Source: an uncultured Clostridia bacterium (GTDB taxonomy: Bacteria > Bacillota > Clostridia > Oscillospirales > CAG-272). Taken from it: a stretch of 8,415 nt of DNA. Both the position numbers and the translations under genes were made by a program. Each line of letters opens with the position of its first letter. Position 1 is the first letter of the stretch. Shown in pieces: positions 1 through 5,468 of the stretch. The notes under the pieces are model-generated. The model did no database searches. It was not told where the DNA came from and saw only the letters and a list, made by a program, of their open reading frames with translations. The stretch covers positions 1-8,415 of the forward strand of contig CALYSG010000075.1 of NCBI GenBank assembly GCA_945485605.1. Reading direction: 5' to 3'.

Positions 1-118
1 CAGCATAATCTACCGTATACGCCGTTCCTCCTTTACTTTCAGTCAAGTATGCTATGAACACGCAAAACGTGAGCAAAAAACAGCCTTAATTCGTCATCTA
101 TGCGAAAACACAGGCACA

Positions 119-161
119 CAAAAAATAAAGCCGAAAACCTTGTAAAATCAAGGCTTTCGGC
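119..161 (-). terminator. Intrinsic terminator downstream of tRNA-Arg
   Basis: Read on the minus strand, a 13-bp stem with one G-U wobble (GCCGAAAGCCTTG pairing with CAAGGTTTTCGGC, loop ATTTTA) is followed by a T-rich run, TTTATTTTTT. It begins about 9 nt past the encoded CCA of the tRNA, so it most likely ends the tRNA transcript. The T-run is on the minus side only. The remaining 1-118 shows no supported gene. Confidence 0.8.
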
Positions 162-169
162 GTTGTTTG

Positions 170-246
170 TGGCGTCGCTAAGAGGATTCGAACCTCCGGC
201 CTACCGCTTAGGAGGCGGTCGCTCTATCCGGCTGAGCTATAGCGAC
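170..246 (-). tRNA. trnR: tRNA-Arg (anticodon CCU), CCA encoded
   Basis: The minus strand folds as a full cloverleaf. The acceptor stem is GTCGCTA/TAGCGAC, and the D-arm has GCTC/GAGC around AGCCGGATA. The anticodon stem is ACCGC/GCGGT with loop CTCCTAA (anticodon CCT, reading AGG). The T-arm is GGAGG-TTCGAAT-CCTCT, with a mismatch at the loop side. Discriminator G and a genomically encoded CCA follow. It decodes the arginine codon AGG. All stems are intact, so this copy should be functional, unlike the truncated copy at 311-350. The two copies share 33 identical bases (207-239 here). Confidence 0.96.
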
Positions 247-264
247 ATTTATTAAATTGTATTT

Positions 265-273
265 GTATTACCA
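265..273 (-). promoter_or_regulatory. Possible extended -10 for tRNA-Arg
   Basis: On the minus strand, TGGTAATAC matches the TGnTATAAT extended -10 pattern seen at other promoters in this window. It would start a transcript roughly 12 nt before the tRNA 5' end. There is no good -35, and the site overlaps the palindrome at 272-298. The tRNA could instead be carried by readthrough from the minus-strand gene at 368-922. Confidence 0.25.
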
Positions 274-298
274 CTTGCCTTTTTTGAAAAGGCAAGTG
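272..298. repeat. Perfect 12-bp inverted repeat between tRNA copies
   Basis: CACTTGCCTTTT (272-283) and its exact reverse complement AAAAGGCAAGTG (287-298) flank a 3-nt loop. Neither strand has a T-run after the stem, so it is not a standard intrinsic terminator. It lies in the 71 bp between the intact and truncated tRNA-Arg copies. It could be a small palindromic element, a processing hairpin, or a protein-binding site; the sequence does not decide. Confidence 0.75.
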
Positions 299-310
299 AT
301 AAAGTAACAC

Positions 311-350
311 CTTAGGAGGCGGTCGCTCTATCCGGCTGAGCTACGGAAAC
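311..350 (-). pseudogene. Truncated tRNA-Arg(CCU) 5' half
   Basis: On the minus strand this reads as an acceptor-like GTTTCCG, then TA, a complete D-arm and the 5' anticodon stem, ending in the anticodon loop CTCCTAAG. Bases 311-343 are identical to 207-239 of the intact tRNA. The 3' anticodon strand, T-arm and 3' acceptor strand are missing, replaced by unrelated AT-rich sequence. The 7-nt acceptor differs from the intact gene (GTTTCCG versus GTCGCTA), and no matching CGGAAAC follows on the minus strand. It may be a decayed tandem tRNA gene or a recombination scar. Confidence 0.85.
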
Positions 351-367
351 ATTGCTCGCTTATTATA

Positions 368-922
368 TCACATATTATCACGTTTTGCAAGCCTTTTTTC
401 AAATAATAGGAGCATTGTGTCAAAGTATTTTCTGCGCATACGTTTTGCTGCCGTCATTAGATCGGTATGCACTACCGGAGTAAGTCCTTTTATTGCCACA
501 GAGTCCGTTTTGGAAAATTTAGGAGGTGCAAGCATACAGTATGATATTAGCTTATCCGATTTGGGTATGCTTCCGAGCGTTCTGAGAATGAAGATTATCA
601 GCCTTTCCTCAGACGGAAATATTGGGCATGTATAAATGAAGTTTTTGTGCCTTATTCGAAGGCTTTCGTCAAGACTGTATGACGTCATTTCATCATATTC
701 GTTTTCCGAGGGATCCATGACGAGATAGGTGAGCTTCTCCGCTCTGTAGCAGGTCCTTTTCTTTATGTAGTGCTCCGTAAAAATTCCTGCGTGCTTGAGA
801 TGCTTTGCGATTTTTCTTACGTAAGAATCAGACAGCCCGGTTTTAAGGCTGATCTGCGCAGGAGTCGCAAATCCAAGCTCTGTCGCTGCTATATATACAC
901 GGAACATGGTATCCTTTTTCAA
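368..922 (-). CDS. Winged helix-turn-helix protein, function unknown
   Basis: A 184-residue protein. Residues about 18-50 (ATPAQISLKTGLSDSYVRKI region) look like a winged HTH, in which an amphipathic helix, a turn and a recognition helix are followed by a basic wing-like stretch and a Cys/Tyr pair near 58-60. The rest (70-184) matches nothing I recognise; it has a long basic C-terminal segment (MRRKYFDTMLLLFEKRLAKR) and no membrane segment. It is probably a DNA-binding regulator, with unknown targets. I chose the TTG start at 920-922 because GAGGTGA lies about 7 nt upstream and a strong promoter sits just before it; the in-frame ATG at 905-907 is less well placed. It is transcribed divergently from rplU, and the truncated tRNA begins about 17 bp past its stop. 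No terminator is visible before the tRNA. Confidence 0.75.
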   Translation of the reverse strand: MKKDTMFRVYIAATELGFATPAQISLKTGLSDSYVRKIAKHLKHAGIFTEHYIKKRTCYRAEKLTYLVMDPSENEYDEMTSYSLDESLRIRHKNFIYTCPIFPSEERLIIFILRTLGSIPKSDKLISYCMLAPPKFSKTDSVAIKGLTPVVHTDLMTAAKRMRRKYFDTMLLLFEKRLAKRDNM

Positions 923-941
923 CTTATCTCACCTCAGAATA

Positions 942-970
942 ATTATACAGAAATATTTTCCCGAAGTCAA
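942..970 (-). promoter_or_regulatory. SigA-type promoter for the wHTH gene
   Basis: On the minus strand, TTGACT (965-970), a 17-bp spacer and a perfect TATAAT (942-947). Transcription should begin near 935, just in front of the ribosome binding site, giving a very short leader of about a dozen bases. It is back to back with the rplU promoter; the two -35 boxes are 19 bp apart. Confidence 0.85.
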
Positions 971-989
971 TAAAAATCCGTAATAATGC

Positions 990-1019
990 TTGACAAATAA
1001 AGCGTATATATGGTATAAT
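990..1019 (+). promoter_or_regulatory. SigA-type promoter for rplU-prp-rpmA
   Basis: TTGACA (990-995), an 18-bp spacer and TATAAT (1014-1019), preceded by TGG so that it also forms an extended -10 (TGGTATAAT). The expected start near 1026 leaves an 80-nt untranslated leader before rplU, which carries the L21 leader structure. Confidence 0.88.
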
Positions 1020-1025
1020 ATCATC

Positions 1026-1100
1026 TGCCGCTTGTCTACGGCTTTTTAAGCGTGCATTCCGCACCGCCGCAATCAGCGAGTCTTTGAGAAAGAGAGGTAC
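1026..1100 (+). ncRNA. Ribosomal protein L21 leader (cis-regulatory RNA)
   Basis: The 5' UTR of rplU contains the pattern I associate with the Firmicutes L21 leader: TACGGCTTTTTAAGCG, then a GTGC-ATTCC-GCAC hairpin (1052-1064), then CGCCG and AGCGAG before the ribosome binding site. Two mutually exclusive pairings are visible: GCCG 1027-1030 with CGGC 1039-1042, and CGCTT 1029-1033 with AAGCG 1048-1052. This fits a switch-like leader. Leaders of this class are thought to let L21 repress its own operon; binding is inferred here, not shown. Identification is from memory of the family consensus, without a covariance search. Confidence 0.72.
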
Positions 1101-1106
1101 ATTTCC

Positions 1107-1418
1107 GTGTTTGCTATTATCGAAACCGGCGGAAAGCAGTACAAAGTCAACGAGGGAGATATCATCTTCATTGAGAAGCTTGACGTTGCTGAGGGTGAGA
1201 ACGTCACTTTCGACAAGGTACTTGCCGTTTCCGCAGACAACGGTCTTAAGGTCGGAGCTCCCACTGTTGAAGGAGCGAAGGTCTCGGCAAAGGTTCTTCG
1301 CAACGGTAAAGCCAAGAAGATCTACGTTTTGAAGTACAAGTCGAAGAAGAACGAAAAGAAGAAGATCGGTCACAGACAGCCTTACACCAAGGTGCAGATC
1401 GCAGCTATCGAGGCATAA
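1107..1418 (+). CDS. rplU: 50S ribosomal protein bL21
   Basis: A 103-residue protein, the usual bL21 length, starting with the family signature (M)FAIIETGGKQYKV and ending with the RNA-binding region KSKKNEKKKIGHRQPYTKVQI. It is a structural protein of the large subunit that contacts 23S rRNA. The GTG start at 1107 is set by the conserved N-terminus and by GAGAGGT at 1092-1098. It is the first gene of the rplU-prp-rpmA operon, behind its own promoter and L21 leader. Its TAA stop shares one base with the ATG of prp (TAATG), so the two are probably translationally coupled. Confidence 0.98.
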   Translation: MFAIIETGGKQYKVNEGDIIFIEKLDVAEGENVTFDKVLAVSADNGLKVGAPTVEGAKVSAKVLRNGKAKKIYVLKYKSKKNEKKKIGHRQPYTKVQIAAIEA

Positions 1419-1777
1419 TGACAAGGATCACCTTTTTCAGGAGCAGCGGAAGCTTCTATGGCTTTGAGGAGAAGGGTCACACCGGTTACGGTGAAGCAGG
1501 GGAGGATGTCCTTTGCGCGGCACTCTCGGCTATGACTATGCTTGTGGTCAACACGGCGGAGGTCGCTTATGCGTCGGATGTTGAGTATAATGTCAATGAA
1601 GGCGCGACCGAGATAAAAGTGCGGTCAAAGGCGGCGCTTCCCGAGTTTGAGAACGACGAGCGCAAGAGATACGCTGTGTCGGGACTCTTCTGCGGATATT
1701 ACTATCAGTTGATGGATCTGCAGGAGGAATACTATGACAACCTTGAAGTCAACGTAGTCGATAGGGACTATCAATGA
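1418..1777 (+). CDS. prp: Prp cysteine protease, processes L27
   Basis: A 119-residue member of the Prp/YsxB family. In Firmicutes Prp removes the N-terminal extension of bL27, which is needed for a working 50S subunit. The catalytic dyad is visible: His21 in GHTGYGEAG and Cys33 in EDVLCAALS, with the 12-residue spacing of the Staphylococcus enzyme (His22/Cys34). The C-terminal half (GLFCGYYYQLMDLQEEYYDNL) is the usual acidic, aromatic segment. The gene overlaps rplU by one base and sits directly before rpmA, whose product is its substrate. No separate ribosome binding site is needed if it is coupled to rplU. It is cytoplasmic, with no signal peptide. Confidence 0.95.
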   Translation: MTRITFFRSSGSFYGFEEKGHTGYGEAGEDVLCAALSAMTMLVVNTAEVAYASDVEYNVNEGATEIKVRSKAALPEFENDERKRYAVSGLFCGYYYQLMDLQEEYYDNLEVNVVDRDYQ

Positions 1778-1805
1778 TCCGCAAATAATTACGGAGGATG
1801 AAACG

Positions 1806-2084
1806 ATGTTAAGAATCGGATTACAGTTCTTTGCTCATAAAAAGGGCGTTGGTTCGACGAAGAACGGCCGTGACAGTGAGTCTAAGCGCCTCGGTGTCAA
1901 GAAGGCTGACGGCTCGTACGTCGTTGCCGGCAACATTATCGTAAGGCAGCGCGGCTCCGCGATCCTCGCGGGTGAAGGCGTCGGCGTCGGAAAGGATTAT
2001 ACCCTTTTCGCTCTTAAGGACGGTAAGGTCAGCTTTACGCACAAAACAAAGAGCAAAAAGCAGGTCAGCGTTATCGCAGACTGA
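1806..2084 (+). CDS. rpmA: 50S ribosomal protein bL27 with cleavable N-terminal extension
   Basis: A 92-residue precursor. The first ten residues, MLRIGLQFFA, match the Firmicutes extension recognised by Prp. Cleavage after Ala10 would leave HKKGVGSTKNGRDSESKRLG as the mature N-terminus, which reaches towards the peptidyl-transferase centre. The remainder is canonical bL27 (GNIIVRQRGS, then AGEGVGVGKDYTLFALKDGKV). A strong GGAGG site lies at 1794-1798, with the ATG at 1806. It is last in the operon and is followed at once by a strong terminator. Position 1 of the mature protein is His rather than the Ser of the staphylococcal protein, which is a minor difference. Confidence 0.97.
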   Translation: MLRIGLQFFAHKKGVGSTKNGRDSESKRLGVKKADGSYVVAGNIIVRQRGSAILAGEGVGVGKDYTLFALKDGKVSFTHKTKSKKQVSVIAD

Positions 2085-2085
2085 G

Positions 2086-2128
2086 AAAAAAACAAGGACA
2101 TCCGCCTTGGCGGATGTCCTTGTTTTTT
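2086..2128. terminator. Bidirectional terminator between rpmA and the esterase gene
   Basis: A 16-bp GC-rich perfect stem (AACAAGGACATCCGCC, 2091-2106, with its complement at 2109-2124) has a very small TT loop at the tip, flanked by an A-run on the left and a T-run on the right. Each strand therefore ends in a hairpin plus U-tract. It sits 2 bp past the rpmA stop and 4 bp past the convergent esterase stop, serving both. Confidence 0.93.
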
Positions 2129-2131
2129 GTT

Positions 2132-2962
2132 TCAGTTTTTCCACACGGGATACTTTTTGACAAACTCGCATGCGCGGTCGATCCAACCCTGAACATAAGG
2201 AAGGACGTATTCCGGTTTGTTGTTTGCAACCTCTTCGGTGGCGAGCGAAAGTCCGTGAACGCCGACGGGGTATATGTGAAGCTCAAAGTGCACGCCCGCG
2301 GCGGTGAGTGCGTTTGCGAGCATCAGCGAGTTCTGCACCGGAACGGTCTTGTCCTCAAAGGTATGCCAGATGAATGCAGGAGGTGTCGTTCCGTCTACAT
2401 GTTTATCAAGCGACCATTCTTCGATCTCGGAATCACCGTAATCGTGATTGCCCGATACATAGCGGATCGAATTCTTGTGTGCGAATTCTCCGGCGGTGAT
2501 GACGGGGTAGGAAAGTATCATTCCGTCGGGGCGGTTTATGCCTTCGGGCTCGCCCTCGAATTCTTTCCTGAGAACGGGGCAGTTCCAGAGTATGCCCGAT
2601 GACGCCGCAAGGTGTCCGCCCGCAGAGAATCCGCAGATAAATATATGATCGGGCATTATGTTATAATGTTCGGCATTTTTACGAACATAGGCTATTGCGT
2701 GTGCAGCCTGCTTAAGCGGAGCGTAGTCTTTCGCATTTTCCTTTACCGAGTAGCGAAGAAGAAAGACATTGAAGCCCGCGGCAAGGAATTTCGTCACTAT
2801 AGGATCCGCCTCACGTTCCGAAAGACTGCTGTATCCGCCTCCGGGGCATACTATCACTCCGCATCGCGGTCCCGGTTTCATGTCCTTTTTGTAGTCGTAA
2901 ACATAGGTCGTCAGAGTAGCTTCGGGAAACTCTTCCGACATACCGATAGTCTCATAAACCAT
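2132..2962 (-). CDS. Alpha/beta-hydrolase, acetyl-esterase type
   Basis: A 276-residue cytoplasmic enzyme without a signal peptide. It shows the alpha/beta-hydrolase order of elements. An oxyanion segment, CPGGGY, lies at 39-44. The nucleophile elbow GFSAGGH at 111-117 has Ser113. The likely acid is Asp204 (FEDKTVPV) and the likely base His236 (GVHGL). This arrangement is typical of the Aes/BD-FAE group (COG0657), whose members often deacetylate xylan or xylo-oligosaccharides or hydrolyse short-chain esters; the true substrate is not readable here. AAGGAG lies about 7 nt before the ATG. It is monocistronic, with an extended -10 promoter upstream and the terminator shared with rpmA. A housekeeping carboxylesterase or peptidase-like hydrolase remains possible. 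Confidence 0.88.
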   Translation of the reverse strand: MVYETIGMSEEFPEATLTTYVYDYKKDMKPGPRCGVIVCPGGGYSSLSEREADPIVTKFLAAGFNVFLLRYSVKENAKDYAPLKQAAHAIAYVRKNAEHYNIMPDHIFICGFSAGGHLAASSGILWNCPVLRKEFEGEPEGINRPDGMILSYPVITAGEFAHKNSIRYVSGNHDYGDSEIEEWSLDKHVDGTTPPAFIWHTFEDKTVPVQNSLMLANALTAAGVHFELHIYPVGVHGLSLATEEVANNKPEYVLPYVQGWIDRACEFVKKYPVWKN

Positions 2963-2992
2963 AAAAGTTCTCCTTGTATGTTATTTGCCGAT

Positions 2993-3021
2993 ATTATAGC
3001 ACATTTTTTGACTCAAAGCAA
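2993..3021 (-). promoter_or_regulatory. Promoter of the esterase gene
   Basis: On the minus strand, TTGCTT (3016-3021), a 17-bp spacer and TATAAT (2993-2998), with TGC directly before it to make an extended -10. The expected leader is about 24 nt and contains the AAGGAG ribosome binding site. Confidence 0.8.
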
Positions 3022-3058
3022 TACGGCAGGAGCTTTTTTATACGATTTGCGCCATTGC

Positions 3059-3087
3059 TTGACATATCGGGCTTGGGGTGGTAAAAT
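3059..3087 (+). promoter_or_regulatory. Promoter of the D,D-carboxypeptidase gene
   Basis: TTGACA (3059-3064), a 17-bp spacer and TAAAAT (3082-3087) with TGG before it. A TATATATAT stretch follows, then CGGAGG-type binding site bases, with ATG at 3115. It faces away from the esterase promoter. Confidence 0.82.
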
Positions 3088-3114
3088 ATATATATATCGG
3101 ATCCGGAGGTTCAC

Positions 3115-4239
3115 ATGAACGAAAAAAATACGAGAGTGCCCGAGAAGCGCGGCAGAATAGTGATCCGCAAGACTTCCGACGGCACCGAAGGCATACATAT
3201 TCATACTTTACTCTTTATAATTTCGGCGCTTTTGCTGCTGTTTTCGGTGATAGTTGCCGTTACGGTCGCACTTTGCGAGTCGCCGAAAAACACTCCGCCT
3301 CTGGTCAGACCGGGAGATCAGACCTCCGATAACGGCGGAGAGTCACCTGTTGTAAAGCCTTTACCCGGGATGCCCGACCTGCCCGCAAACTCTATTCCGC
3401 AGGAATCAACGAGCCTATACCGCCCTGTTGATTCATCCTCTGTCAAAACTATTGAAGGGATAAGCTCAAAGGCGGCTCTTGTTGCCAATATTGACACCGG
3501 AATAGTAACATATGCGAATTCCCCGGATGAGCGAGTGCAGATAGCCTCTATGACTAAGATCATGACGCTGGTCGTTGCCTGCGATTACCTTGAGGGAAAG
3601 GCACGCCTCGGAGAAGAGGTCGACCTCATTTATTCAGACAGGCTAAAGTCATATAACAAGGCTTTTCTGACCGAGCCTGGAGGAGAGGGCGCTGTCAGCT
3701 CCGAGAAGGTCTACGTGATCGATCTCCTTTACGGACTGGTACTGCAATCCGGTGCAGATGCAGCATACGGACTTGCGGAACACTTTGCCGGCAGTGAGGA
3801 GGCTTTCGTCGTAAAGATGAATGAAAAAGCCGCGGCTCTCGGAATGACGAATACACACTTCACAAACTGCGTAGGTAAGGACGACGGAGGCAAGAACTAT
3901 TCGAGTATGCGCGATGTGGCGACGATGTTTACTTACGCTTTGCGCAATCCCCTATGCGAGAATATCATAACGACCAAGCAGTGGAAATGCGTCGGAAACT
4001 ACAGAAAATGCAGCAGCATAAATTCTCTCGTGCTGACGACTGTCGCGGGCAAGGGCGGACCGAAATTCGGAAGCGTTACCGTTCTCGGCGGTAAGAGCGG
4101 ACTTGAAAATATGTCCGGGTACTGCCTCGTTTCGGTCTGTATGAGTGCCTCAGGCGAGAGATTCGCCGTCGTAACGATGGGCAATAAAAGCAGTTCATAT
4201 ACTGACAGCATACATATTTACAAAAACTGTGTAAATTAA
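3115..4239 (+). CDS. Membrane-anchored serine D-Ala-D-Ala carboxypeptidase (S11)
   Basis: A 374-residue low-molecular-weight penicillin-binding protein of the peptidase S11 (DacA/DacF) family, which trims the terminal D-Ala from peptidoglycan stem peptides outside the membrane. A basic cytoplasmic tail (1-30) precedes one membrane segment (about 31-54) acting as an uncleaved anchor. A Pro/Ser-rich linker runs to about 110, then the catalytic domain. Motif 1 is SMTK (Ser145, Lys148). Motif 2 is SGAD at 212-215, where the usual SxN asparagine is Ala214. Motif 3 is KSG at 327-329 in place of KTG. The C-terminal PBP5_C domain is absent, so the protein ends right after the catalytic fold. GGAGG at 3105-3109 supports the start. 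It is monocistronic, with its own promoter and terminator. Confidence 0.9.
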   Translation: MNEKNTRVPEKRGRIVIRKTSDGTEGIHIHTLLFIISALLLLFSVIVAVTVALCESPKNTPPLVRPGDQTSDNGGESPVVKPLPGMPDLPANSIPQESTSLYRPVDSSSVKTIEGISSKAALVANIDTGIVTYANSPDERVQIASMTKIMTLVVACDYLEGKARLGEEVDLIYSDRLKSYNKAFLTEPGGEGAVSSEKVYVIDLLYGLVLQSGADAAYGLAEHFAGSEEAFVVKMNEKAAALGMTNTHFTNCVGKDDGGKNYSSMRDVATMFTYALRNPLCENIITTKQWKCVGNYRKCSSINSLVLTTVAGKGGPKFGSVTVLGGKSGLENMSGYCLVSVCMSASGERFAVVTMGNKSSSYTDSIHIYKNCVN

Positions 4240-4240
4240 A

Positions 4241-4268
4241 AAACAACGGGCTTGCCCGTTGTTTTTTT
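4241..4268 (+). terminator. Intrinsic terminator of the D,D-carboxypeptidase gene
   Basis: An 11-bp stem (AAACAACGGGC with GCCCGTTGTTT, TT at the tip) is followed by seven T, starting 2 bp after the TAA stop. It separates this gene from the sugar operon promoter just downstream. Confidence 0.93.
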
Positions 4269-4278
4269 GCCTTTCCCC

Positions 4279-4306
4279 TTGAAAAATAATATCAGTATGG
4301 TATAAT
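4279..4306 (+). promoter_or_regulatory. Promoter of the sugar operon
   Basis: TTGAAA (4279-4284), a 16-bp spacer and TATAAT (4301-4306) preceded by TGG, the same TATGGTATAAT core as the rplU promoter. The leader is about 40 nt. I see no catabolite-response element or clear operator palindrome between promoter and start codon. Confidence 0.83.
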
Positions 4307-4353
4307 TAAACCAAGCTGCGGTAATCAGTCCGCATTTGTAAAGGAGAAAAAAT

Positions 4354-5448
4354 ATGGATGCAAACAGCATTGTCCGCGTCGGTATAATCGGTTGCGGCGG
4401 AATCGCAAACGGTAAACATATGCCGGCTCTCGCAAAACTAAAAAATGTAAGAATGGTCGCCTTCTGCGATATTATAGAGGAGAAGGCACTTAAAGCACGC
4501 GAAAGGTACGGCACGCCCGACTGCGCGGTTTATACGGATTACAGAAAACTGCTCGAGGATCAGAGCATTGATGTCGTTCATGTCCTGACGCCTAACCGCA
4601 GTCACAGTTTCATCACGGTCGACTCTCTCGAGGCAGGGAAGCACGTTATGTGTGAAAAGCCGATGGCGATCAACTCGGAGGAGGCGCAGAAGATGCTCGA
4701 TGCTGCCCGCCGCACCGGCAAGAAGCTTACTATCGGTTATCAGAGCCGTCAGCGCGCCGATTCAAGATTCATAAAAGCAGAGGCTGATGCCGGTACCTTC
4801 GGTGACATTTATTATGCGAAGGCAACGGCACTTCGTCGCCGTGCAGTTCCGACCTGGGGCGTCTTCCTCAACGAATACGAGCAGGGGGGAGGTCCGCTTA
4901 TCGATATAGGTACACATGCGCTCGACCTAACGCTCTGGACTATGGATAACTACAAGCCTAAATACTGCGTCGGCACTACATATCACGCGCTTAACAACAC
5001 GACCGATCAGGGCAATGCCTGGGGAAACTGGGATCCCGCAAAGTTCACCGTAGAGGACTCGGCGTTCGGCTTCGTGGTCATGGAAAACGGCGCAACGATA
5101 AACCTTGAATCGTCGTGGGCTATCAATATGCTTGACACGCGTGAGGCTATAACCACCGTCTGCGGCACAAAGGCGGGCGCGGATATGCTTGACGGCGTTC
5201 GCATAAACGGAGTCAGACAGAACCTACAGTATGTTATGAAGCCCGATATGAACGCAAAGGGTGCGGCTTATTTTGACGGAGTGAAGGGTGAAAGCCCCGC
5301 CGACCGTGAGGCAAGGCTCTGGATCGACGCGGTCGTGAACGATAAGGCTCCCTTCGTCCTTCCCGAACAGGCGATAGTCGTTACCCGAATACTCGAGGGC
5401 ATTTATATCTCGGCAAAGACCGGGGATATTTACAGGTTTGACAGATAA
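4354..5448 (+). CDS. Gfo/Idh/MocA family NAD(P)-dependent oxidoreductase
   Basis: A 364-residue protein with two domains. An N-terminal Rossmann fold has GCGGIA at 13-18 for dinucleotide binding and the acidic CDI at 38-40, and leads into the family hallmark EKP (101-103, catalytic Lys102). The C-terminal sheet domain carries GGGPLIDIGTHALDL (178-192), in which Asp184 and His188 are the usual catalytic residues. Members oxidise or reduce a hydroxyl/keto group on sugars, inositols or glycosides; the substrate cannot be assigned. The stretch GNWDPAKFTVEDSAFGFV (224-241) is common in the larger sugar dehydrogenases of the family. AAGGAG precedes the ATG. It is first in a three-gene operon, 20 bp before the next start. 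There is no signal peptide, so it is cytoplasmic. Confidence 0.95.
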   Translation: MDANSIVRVGIIGCGGIANGKHMPALAKLKNVRMVAFCDIIEEKALKARERYGTPDCAVYTDYRKLLEDQSIDVVHVLTPNRSHSFITVDSLEAGKHVMCEKPMAINSEEAQKMLDAARRTGKKLTIGYQSRQRADSRFIKAEADAGTFGDIYYAKATALRRRAVPTWGVFLNEYEQGGGPLIDIGTHALDLTLWTMDNYKPKYCVGTTYHALNNTTDQGNAWGNWDPAKFTVEDSAFGFVVMENGATINLESSWAINMLDTREAITTVCGTKAGADMLDGVRINGVRQNLQYVMKPDMNAKGAAYFDGVKGESPADREARLWIDAVVNDKAPFVLPEQAIVVTRILEGIYISAKTGDIYRFDR

Positions 5449-5468
5449 TAAATAAGGAAGGAATAAAA

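Noticed and set aside
1..60. Possible start of a minus-strand gene at the left edge: an AAAGGAGG-like site near 27-34 (minus) and an ATG at 4-6.
   Set aside because: The spacing from the site to the ATG is about 20 nt, too long for a normal start, only one or two codons are visible, and no clear promoter precedes it.
311..350. Group I intron in tRNA-Arg(CCU), since such introns sit in this anticodon loop.
   Set aside because: Only 60-70 bp separate the 5' half from a complete tRNA that has its own 5' half, which is far too short for a group I intron, and no intron core is visible.
417..635. Plus-strand open frame inside the wHTH gene.
   Set aside because: It has no ribosome binding site or promoter and lies wholly antisense to a gene with a strong promoter, binding site and recognisable domain.
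924..1424. Long minus-strand open frame opposite rplU.
   Set aside because: It is antisense to unmistakable bL21, crosses both promoters and the leader, and its protein has no recognisable features.
3088..3097. TATATATATAT stretch as a microsatellite or phase-variation tract.
   Set aside because: It is only a few TA units in the initially transcribed region and too short to argue for slippage control.
2114..3118. Long plus-strand open frames opposite the esterase gene.
   Set aside because: The minus-strand frame has a complete alpha/beta-hydrolase motif set, a promoter, a binding site and a terminator; the antisense products match nothing and have low-complexity composition.
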